A stretch of 25,891 bases of DNA from JAFEDN01 sp965651935. Lineage in GTDB: Bacteria; Pseudomonadota; Gammaproteobacteria; Coxiellales; Coxiellaceae. The notes beneath the pieces are model-generated. The model was not told where the DNA came from. It searched no databases and saw only the letters and a program-made list of their open reading frames with translations. A program made the position numbers and the translations under genes. Positions 20,067-25,891 of this stretch are shown here, one piece after another. The DNA lies in assembly GCA_965651935.1 (NCBI GenBank), contig CBFGTC010000020.1, forward strand, positions 1 to 25,891, given 5' to 3'. The first letter of the stretch is position 1; every line of letters starts with the position of its first letter.

Positions 20067-22915
20067 CATCTTATAGCAATCCCTATTCTATATATCCGTT
20101 ATCTCCTAGCCAATATGGATATGAAGAAATTATTTTAATTGGAAATTCTACTTTTGCATGGCCTGAAAATAACTCAGATTCCCAGTTTATAATTGCTCAA
20201 CAAATGTATGTAAGTACTAATAATACTGGTAATCAATTTATTTTTCCGCCTGCTAATTTAGTAGGAGCCGGTAGAACATTTCAGATATTTAATTTCGGAT
20301 CACTTGCATTTACTGTTTATGATAACAGTGGTACTTCTTTAGCTACTATTAACCCAGGTCAACTTTATCAATGCACTGTAAAAGATAATGGTAGTCCTTC
20401 TGGAATTTGGGCAGTATTATTGCTAGGTACAGGTACTTCAGGTGCGAATGCTTCTGCTTTATCAGGTTATGGACTTTCCGCGCTTACTAATTCAAAGATT
20501 AATACCAATCTTCCTGAAAAAGTAATAACAACTGCTTATACTGTTGTTGCTGATGATCGTGGATCAGTACTTAGTTATACCGGCGGTACTAATACTATAA
20601 CTCTTCCTAATCCTGTAAATGGTTTTATAGTTGGAGTTATTAATAATAGTCAAATTGGCGGTCTTTTAACTATACAAGCACCAACTGGTTATACTATTAA
20701 TAATGTTCCTATTTTAACTCTTTCTCCTGGAGATTCTGCTTTTATTACTGGGGGAGCTAATTACAATGCTATTGGTATCGGAAAAGCAAGTAGTAGTACA
20801 GATTCATTACTTGAATTAGATGTATCTGCAAGTGGTAATGTAACTTTAACTCCTGCTCAATCCAGTAATAATATTATTATATTTACTGGCGCTTTAGCTA
20901 ATAATATAAATGTATATTTCACACCTGTAGCAGTAAACATTTATAATATTTATAATAATACTACTGGCGGTTTTAACATTACAATTTCTACTTCTGGTGG
21001 AGCTAACACTTATACTTTACAACCTCAGGAAAGATATGCTTATTTTACTGATCTTTCTGAATTATATAATGTTCCAAATAATTTAGCTTTTAATTCCGCT
21101 CGTTATTGGGTATCTAGTTCAAGTCCATATTTACCTAATCAAGTTAATCTGGGAACATTGGCAAATGGATTAGTCGCTATTAATGTCGTAAGTAGCATAG
21201 CAAGCCCTTATACTATGCCTATTGTAAATGATTCTGCTACAGGTAATTTCTTTTTTGGTGCTAATTCAATTCCTAGTTTGCCAATTACTGGGAACAATAA
21301 TGTAGTAATCGGCATTGGAAGCGGATCATTATTAACTAGTGGCAGTAGTAATGTAGCGGTTGGCAATAATGCTTTAACAACAAACACTACTGGCGGTAAT
21401 AATGTAGGAATTGGATATGGTGCTTTATCATCAAACACTAGCGGCAGTAGTAATGTAGCAGTTGGCTTTAATGTTTTATCATCAAGCACTACCGCCACTG
21501 GTAATGTAGGAATTGGTATTGCTGCTTTAAACCAAAACACTACTGGCGTTAATAATGTAGGAATTGGATATGGTGCTTTACTAGCAAACAATATTGGCGG
21601 TAGTAATGTAGCGGTTGGCTTTAGGGCTTTAGGAGCAAATACTACCGCCACTGGTAATGTAGCGGTTGGCAATAATGCTTTATCATCAAGCACTACCGCC
21701 ACTGGTAATGTAGCGGTTGGCAATAATGCTTTAACAACAAACACTACTGGCGTTAATAATGTAGGAATTGGATATGGTGCTTTATCATCAAACACTATTG
21801 GCGGTAGTAATGTAGCGGTTGGCTTTAGGGCTTTAGGAGCAAATACTACCGCCACTGGTAATGTAGCGGTTGGCAATAATGCTTTATCATCAAGCACTAC
21901 CGCCACTGGTAATGTAGCGGTTGGCAATAATGCTTTAACAACAAACACTACTGGCGTTAATAATGTAGGAATTGGATATGGTGCTTTATCATCAAACACT
22001 ACCGCTGGTGATAATGTAGGAATTGGTTTTAATGCTTTATCATCAAACACTACTGGCGCTGGTAATGTAGGGATTGGCACTAATGCTTTAAAATTAAATA
22101 CTACTGGTAGTAATAATATAGGAATTGGATATGGTGTTTTAGCAAACGCTACCAGTAGCAATAATGTAGGGATTGGTGGTAATGTTTTAGCAGCAAACAC
22201 TACTGGCACTCGTAATCTAGGAATTGGTATTGCTGCTTTAAACCAAAACACTACCGGCAATAATAATATAGGGATTGGTGCTGATGCTTTAATAGCAAAT
22301 AATACCGGCAGTAATAATGTAGCGTTTGGTATTGATACTTTACTAGCAAACACTACTGGCAATGATAATATAGCAATTGGCATTAATGCTTTAAACCAAA
22401 ACACTACTGGCGCCAGTAATATAGCAATTGGTTCTAGTGCTTTATCATCAAATACTACTGGTGCTGGTAATGTAGCAATTGGCTCCCTATCTGGATTTAC
22501 GAACAATAACAGTTGTGTGTTTATTGGTAATAATTCTAATTCTACTACTGGCGGTTTAACTAATGCTACAGCAATTGGTGCTGGTGCACAAGTTTCAAAT
22601 TCTAATACTATGATACTTGGAGCTTCAGGTACAGCAGTAGGTGTTAATTCATTAGCTAATTTAGTTGTTACTGCTAATTCCGGAGCTAATGGAACGGTAG
22701 GAACAGCAACTTTAAACGGCACTACTAATGTAACAGTTAGTACTACTGCATGTAAAACAACTTCTAGGGTTATACTTACTCCTTTAACTAATGGAACTCC
22801 TGCTAATAATGGTGTCGTGTCGGTAAATAATATAACTGGTGGAAGTTTTCGGGTGGTTTCTACTAATGCTGCTGATAATTCAACAGTACAATGGTTTGTA
22901 GTTAATCCGGTATAA
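20063..22915 (+). CDS. Tail fibre with YadA-head-like repeat array, 950 aa
   Basis: The N-terminus (NPYSIYPLSPSQYGYEEIIL, GNSTFAWP, then two similar beta modules such as GSVLSYTGGTNTITLPNP) is that of phage tail fibres of podovirus type. Residues about 409-814 are some 24 tandem 17-residue units, TTGxxN(V/I)(A/G)(V/I)GxxALxxN, the left-handed beta-roll repeat of trimeric autotransporter heads (YadA type). The C-terminal domain (about 865-950; TTSRVILTPLTNGTPANNG, SFRVVST, VQWFVVNPV) recurs inside the protein at 15891. The fibre should be a trimer that binds a host surface receptor. An exact duplication of four units shows recent length change. A long open antisense frame across the repeats is a by-product. 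Confidence 0.88.
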   Translation: MTSYSNPYSIYPLSPSQYGYEEIILIGNSTFAWPENNSDSQFIIAQQMYVSTNNTGNQFIFPPANLVGAGRTFQIFNFGSLAFTVYDNSGTSLATINPGQLYQCTVKDNGSPSGIWAVLLLGTGTSGANASALSGYGLSALTNSKINTNLPEKVITTAYTVVADDRGSVLSYTGGTNTITLPNPVNGFIVGVINNSQIGGLLTIQAPTGYTINNVPILTLSPGDSAFITGGANYNAIGIGKASSSTDSLLELDVSASGNVTLTPAQSSNNIIIFTGALANNINVYFTPVAVNIYNIYNNTTGGFNITISTSGGANTYTLQPQERYAYFTDLSELYNVPNNLAFNSARYWVSSSSPYLPNQVNLGTLANGLVAINVVSSIASPYTMPIVNDSATGNFFFGANSIPSLPITGNNNVVIGIGSGSLLTSGSSNVAVGNNALTTNTTGGNNVGIGYGALSSNTSGSSNVAVGFNVLSSSTTATGNVGIGIAALNQNTTGVNNVGIGYGALLANNIGGSNVAVGFRALGANTTATGNVAVGNNALSSSTTATGNVAVGNNALTTNTTGVNNVGIGYGALSSNTIGGSNVAVGFRALGANTTATGNVAVGNNALSSSTTATGNVAVGNNALTTNTTGVNNVGIGYGALSSNTTAGDNVGIGFNALSSNTTGAGNVGIGTNALKLNTTGSNNIGIGYGVLANATSSNNVGIGGNVLAANTTGTRNLGIGIAALNQNTTGNNNIGIGADALIANNTGSNNVAFGIDTLLANTTGNDNIAIGINALNQNTTGASNIAIGSSALSSNTTGAGNVAIGSLSGFTNNNSCVFIGNNSNSTTGGLTNATAIGAGAQVSNSNTMILGASGTAVGVNSLANLVVTANSGANGTVGTATLNGTTNVTVSTTACKTTSRVILTPLTNGTPANNGVVSVNNITGGSFRVVSTNAADNSTVQWFVVNPV
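21287..22504 (+). repeat. 51-bp tandem repeat array, about 24 units
   Basis: The coding repeat of the fibre gene: period 51 bases (17 codons), with variable positions between units and a strongly conserved GGTAATGTAGC(G/A)(G/A)TTGG-like core. One unit is a codon shorter. Units near the right end are more diverged than those in the middle, where copies are identical. Confidence 0.9.
21592..22001 (+). repeat. Exact tandem duplication, 204-bp period (4 units)
   Basis: Bases 21592-21797 are identical to 21796-22001 (206 bases each, including a two-base overlap at the join). The offset of 204 equals four 51-bp units, so the frame is kept. With no base change between copies, the duplication is recent or is kept uniform by recombination. 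Confidence 0.95.
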
Positions 22916-22926
22916 AAGTATAAGTT

Positions 22927-24489
22927 ATGGCAGATAAAGTAGTACCTTTATATTCTAAGATAGGAATAAAGAGAGATAATACCGATTATAATTCCGAATA
23001 TTATATTGACGGTGAATGGTGTCGGTTTTATGACAATAGCCCTAAAAAAATAGGCGGTTATAAATTAATATATCCCGGTACATCTGAAATTATAAGAACA
23101 TTATATGAATTTAATAATTCAAATACAGTCAAAGTTTATTTAGGTAGAGAAATAGATGGCATTAGTTTTCTTGAGATTGATTCAAATGGAGTAGTAATAG
23201 GTGGTGAAATTAATAGGACGCCTTCTTCTTATGTTCCAACAGCAGGTAATCTTTGGGTATTTGATCAGATAAATTATTTAAATGAAGGAGTTCCGTTTTC
23301 ATTAATATTTGCTCAAGTTGCGCCTAATGCTATTGATACTAATAGTGTTATTGAAGGTAATATTAGTTATGGAGGAGTATATGATACAACTCCTTTTCAA
23401 ATATTAATGAATAGCGACCCTACTCCTGCGCCAATTACTGCATCCGGGGGAATAATAGTAGCTACACCATTTGTAATTGCTTATGGAAATTATGGTGTAA
23501 TTCAGTGGTCTGACGCTACCAATCCTTTATTATGGCCAAAAGTAAATAATGCTATTATTGCTAATACACCTAAAATTATTGCTGCTGCCAATATTCGCGA
23601 TAATGTAAATATATCTATTTTGTTTTGGTGTGTAGATAAATTAGTTCGCTCAACCTATGATGCTGATCTTAATACTTTTAGTTCAGTAATTCTTGATGAT
23701 ACTATTTCTATATTGAGTCGCAATAGCGTTTGTGAATATAACAATATTTATTATTGGGTAGGTAATACACAATTTTATTTATATGATGGAATAGTTAGAA
23801 AACTTCCAAATAATTTAAGCACTGATTATTTCTTTAATAATTTAAATAGAGCATACCAAGGTAAAATTTTTACCACCGTTATTAAGAAATATTCTGAAAT
23901 TTGGATTAGCTGGCCAAGTGGAACTTCTAAAGAAAATAATGAAGTGTTAATATATAATGCTGAATATAATACATTTTATGATGCTTCTATATTTCGAAGC
24001 TGTAGTACTCCTCCCAGTGCTGTTTTACCTTATCCATTATTTGCAGCTTCCTCATTTTTAGGAGATCCTATAAATACTTATGGAATATGGATGCATGAAT
24101 ATGGTGTAGATAAAATAATATATGATAATGTTTATGCGATAAAATCACGTATTGTTACTAAATATTTCTTTCTTCCACAAGATATTGCGCCAGATAATAA
24201 TTGTTGTACGATTTTAAATCGTTTAGAAAATGATTTTGTTCAAACCGGTAATATTCAATTTAGAATATTAAAAAAAGCATGGCCTAATACTCCACCTTTT
24301 TATTCAAATTACTATACTATTACTCCGACTACTGAAAAAGTTGACATTAATAATGAAGATAGAATGTCAAGAATATGGGCAATTGAATTTATATCGAATG
24401 AAGTCGGTGGTAATTTTATATTAGGAAAAACTCAAGTAGTATTAACAACGGGAGATAAACGCCCTCAACCAACAGAGGTAACGGATTAA
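22927..24489 (+). CDS. P22 gp10-like tail hub protein, 520 aa
   Basis: The opening LYSKIGIKRDNTDYNSEYYI with DGEWCRFYDNSPKKIGGYK is characteristic of tail proteins of the P22 gp10 / BPP-1 type ('DG.WvRF.dglPekigG'). It is followed by repeated blades with W-S-D-A and VFDQINYL-type motifs (NLWVFDQINYLNEG, GVIQWSDATNPLLWPKV, NIYYWVGNTQFYLYDGIVR, EIWISWPSGTSKENNEVLIY), consistent with a beta-propeller. P22 gp10 (472 residues) closes the neck and carries the needle and tailspikes. It sits directly after the fibre gene (11 bases). The C-terminus (SRIWAIEFISNEVGGNFILG) is complete. Confidence 0.72.
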   Translation: MADKVVPLYSKIGIKRDNTDYNSEYYIDGEWCRFYDNSPKKIGGYKLIYPGTSEIIRTLYEFNNSNTVKVYLGREIDGISFLEIDSNGVVIGGEINRTPSSYVPTAGNLWVFDQINYLNEGVPFSLIFAQVAPNAIDTNSVIEGNISYGGVYDTTPFQILMNSDPTPAPITASGGIIVATPFVIAYGNYGVIQWSDATNPLLWPKVNNAIIANTPKIIAAANIRDNVNISILFWCVDKLVRSTYDADLNTFSSVILDDTISILSRNSVCEYNNIYYWVGNTQFYLYDGIVRKLPNNLSTDYFFNNLNRAYQGKIFTTVIKKYSEIWISWPSGTSKENNEVLIYNAEYNTFYDASIFRSCSTPPSAVLPYPLFAASSFLGDPINTYGIWMHEYGVDKIIYDNVYAIKSRIVTKYFFLPQDIAPDNNCCTILNRLENDFVQTGNIQFRILKKAWPNTPPFYSNYYTITPTTEKVDINNEDRMSRIWAIEFISNEVGGNFILGKTQVVLTTGDKRPQPTEVTD

Positions 24490-24491
24490 AT

Positions 24492-24758
24492 ATGGCAAAT
24501 ATATCTTATATTCAAAATCCTACATTACCAACTTTTGAAGAGTGGTTTGCTCAACTTCGTATAGATCTTCCTAATTATGATATTCCTATATTTTACACAG
24601 TTGATAATTGGTGGGAATGGGCTAATCAATTTATTTTAAATAACAATTTAAATTCTACCATTCCATTGCCTACTCGCACTTCTTATCCAAATAAAGAAGA
24701 TTGGAAAAAATGGGTATTATTTTTAGTAAGTTCTAATCCCAGCTTTGTAATATCATAA
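24492..24758 (+). CDS. Small Trp-rich phage protein, 88 aa
   Basis: Three short W-containing elements recur: LPTFEEWFAQL, VDNWWEWANQFI and NKEDWKKWVLFL. Small proteins with repeated 'f..W..Wa..l' segments accompany the gp10-like gene in related phages. Their role is unknown; a structural tail accessory or assembly factor is likely. ATG 24492 lies two bases after the previous stop, indicating coupled translation. Confidence 0.65.
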   Translation: MANISYIQNPTLPTFEEWFAQLRIDLPNYDIPIFYTVDNWWEWANQFILNNNLNSTIPLPTRTSYPNKEDWKKWVLFLVSSNPSFVIS

Positions 24759-24760
24759 AT

Positions 24761-25075
24761 ATGAAAGAATATTATTTAATAGAACTTAAAGTTAATAATA
24801 TTTTATATAAAAATAGGGAATGTAATTTATGTTACTCAGGAAGTATTTTTTCAAAAGATATTAATAAAAGAAGAAAATATTTAATTAATTTAATTAAATG
24901 TATTATTAATTTTTCTAAAATAAATGACGATAGGATTATAAATTATAGTACTCAGGAAGTCATAAACGAAAATCAGGTGCAATTTTTTCGGGCATTACAT
25001 GCTGATATTGAGGATAGAAATAATCGAACATTCCGCTTGGTTTGGGATATTATACAAAAACTTCACTTGTATTAA
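24761..25075 (+). CDS. Hypothetical protein, 104 aa
   Basis: Unrecognised. It has a basic N-terminal half with two nearby cysteines (RECNLCYSGSIF) and a helical C-terminus (ALHADIEDRNNRTFRLVWDI). Starts two bases after the previous stop with no separate ribosome site, so translation is probably coupled. No membrane segment is evident. Confidence 0.6.
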   Translation: MKEYYLIELKVNNILYKNRECNLCYSGSIFSKDINKRRKYLINLIKCIINFSKINDDRIINYSTQEVINENQVQFFRALHADIEDRNNRTFRLVWDIIQKLHLY

Positions 25076-25128
25076 TAAATAGGATAAAATCAAAAACGAT
25101 GAATTAACTATAAAAGAAAGAGGAAAAA

Positions 25129-25891
25129 ATGGGATACCCTACAAATCCAGGTAATAATAATTTGCATATAATCCAACATATTGCTAGCCAAACTGGTTCT
25201 ACTCCTGTTCATTTAAATAAAGAATCTATAGAAGGTCTTCGTAATCTACATAATTTAGTTCATAATGAAGATGTCGGACATGATTTTTCTAAATTAAAAA
25301 CATTATTTGCCCAACCTAATATTGCAGTTTATTTAAAAGGGCAAATAGAGCAAAAAAAAGCTAATGGCGGTATAATTAATGATTATATCAATACATTAAA
25401 ACAGAATGGCTCGGAAGAAACCTCTGAGCTATCATTAGCTCCTAATGAACTTGTTAAATTTCTAGATGATAGTGGTTATCCATATATGACTAATCCTCAT
25501 ACCGGTCATAAAGAATATCATTTAGGTAAAATGTTTGATGGTTTAAACAATATATTTAAGCCTATTAAAGATTCTATGAAAACAAGGGAACATCATGGAT
25601 GGGGTGATATGATTGGCAGACTTGGTAGTACTGCATATAACGCGGCATCTACTCTAGGAAAGGCAGCCTATGATACTGGTGCGTATGTCGCGCCTATGGT
25701 GGGAAGTGCAGCGTCTACTATAGGAAAAGCGGCCTATGATGCGGGTGCATATGCTGCCCCGATAGTGAGTAATGCGGCCTATAATGCGGCGTCTAATGTA
25801 CTTGGAACAGATGCAGCAGATAAATTAAGTAGTGCAGCATCTACTCTAGGAAAGGCAGCCTATGATACTGGTGCGTATGTCGCGCCTATGG
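25129..25891 (+). CDS. Ala/Gly repeat protein, probable internal virion protein, partial
   Basis: Opens at ATG 25129 after AGAGG and runs off the right edge (254 codons seen). The N-terminal 165 residues are hydrophilic (LNKESIEGLRNLHNLVHNED, APNELVKFLDDSGYPYMTNP). Then TREHHGWGDMIGRLGSTAYN leads into Ala-rich repeats (ASTLGKAAYDTGAYVAPM occurs twice, with a variant ASTIGKAAYDAGAYAAPIV between). REHHxxGxxIG resembles the motif of the basic proteins at 9501 and 9924. Ala/Gly amphipathic helices and position after the tail hub suit an ejection protein that enters the host envelope, but this is inference. GC rises in the repeat part. Confidence 0.75.
   Translation, partial: MGYPTNPGNNNLHIIQHIASQTGSTPVHLNKESIEGLRNLHNLVHNEDVGHDFSKLKTLFAQPNIAVYLKGQIEQKKANGGIINDYINTLKQNGSEETSELSLAPNELVKFLDDSGYPYMTNPHTGHKEYHLGKMFDGLNNIFKPIKDSMKTREHHGWGDMIGRLGSTAYNAASTLGKAAYDTGAYVAPMVGSAASTIGKAAYDAGAYAAPIVSNAAYNAASNVLGTDAADKLSSAASTLGKAAYDTGAYVAPM
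25645..25891 (+). repeat. 55-bp exact direct repeat, 192 bases apart
   Basis: Bases 25645-25699 are identical to 25837-25891, and the second copy is cut by the window edge, so the true repeat may be longer. The offset of 192 (64 codons) keeps the frame. A diverged third copy lies between (about 25708-25755). Confidence 0.9.

Noticed and set aside
21208..22722. 504-codon open frame on the minus strand across the fibre repeats
   Set aside because: It is antisense to the 51-bp coding repeats; a period divisible by three keeps any stop-free frame open through all units. Its product is a Pro/Leu/Val repeat with no family resemblance, and the plus-strand fibre explains the region.
20063..22915. 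Diversity-generating retroelement acting on the fibre
   Set aside because: BPP-1-like phages can carry one, but no reverse transcriptase, template repeat or adenine-biased C-terminal variable repeat is visible in the window.

Overview
The window is AT-rich (roughly one third GC by eye) and reads as most of the late region of a tailed bacteriophage or prophage with podovirus-like head and neck genes of P22 / BPP-1 / BcepC6B type. A left-hand block on the minus strand looks like plasmid-type replication genes. The base composition, pentapeptide-repeat protein, plasmid-like replication protein and signal-peptide beta-barrel protein would fit a host among the low-GC Alphaproteobacteria such as Rickettsiales endosymbionts. 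That host assignment is inference; no ribosomal or other chromosomal gene is present to prove it.

Left block (about 1-3019, minus strand). In reading order: a 548-residue replication-initiator-like protein with an N-terminal winged helix, a 96-residue protein, a 130-residue protein, and a pentapeptide-repeat protein with its own strong promoter that runs off the left edge. The gap at 3020-3362 holds several inverted repeats (origin candidate), a good plus-strand promoter and a bidirectional terminator. Next is a minus-strand VRR-NUC nuclease (3363-3854).

Centre left (3927-9415, plus strand). This is the packaging module: a small conserved phage protein, a ParB-like domain protein with a CPNCG knuckle, the terminase small subunit, the terminase large subunit and an 851-residue portal. 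Two small very basic proteins follow (9501-10280).

Interruption (10285-11730). An orphan HigA-type antitoxin, a possible 31-residue membrane peptide, a small minus-strand ORF with a pentapeptide-like start, and a minus-strand outer-membrane beta-barrel protein with its own promoter split the virion genes. This looks like accessory ('moron') cargo.

Right part (11857-25891, plus strand). Head assembly: a small unknown protein, a GroES-like protein, a scaffold-like protein and a conserved pre-capsid protein. A near-consensus promoter then drives a decoration-like protein and the major capsid protein. After these come two related beta-rich structural proteins, a P22 gp4-like adaptor with an inserted discoidin-like domain, a CDxSGF-type phage protein, a neck/adaptor protein, a 950-residue tail fibre with about 24 YadA-head-like 17-residue repeats, a P22 gp10-like tail hub, two small proteins, and the start of an Ala/Gly-rich repeat protein that is probably an internal virion (ejection) protein. 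Short overlaps and small gaps imply that these genes are co-transcribed and often translationally coupled.

The most interesting points are: a motif shared by three basic or internal-virion-like proteins; the discoidin insertion in the adaptor; the exact 204-bp-period duplication in the fibre; the outer-membrane protein carried among virion genes; a repeated 17-bp palindrome whose two copies differ by paired, symmetry-preserving changes; and the possibility that the element is a phage-plasmid.
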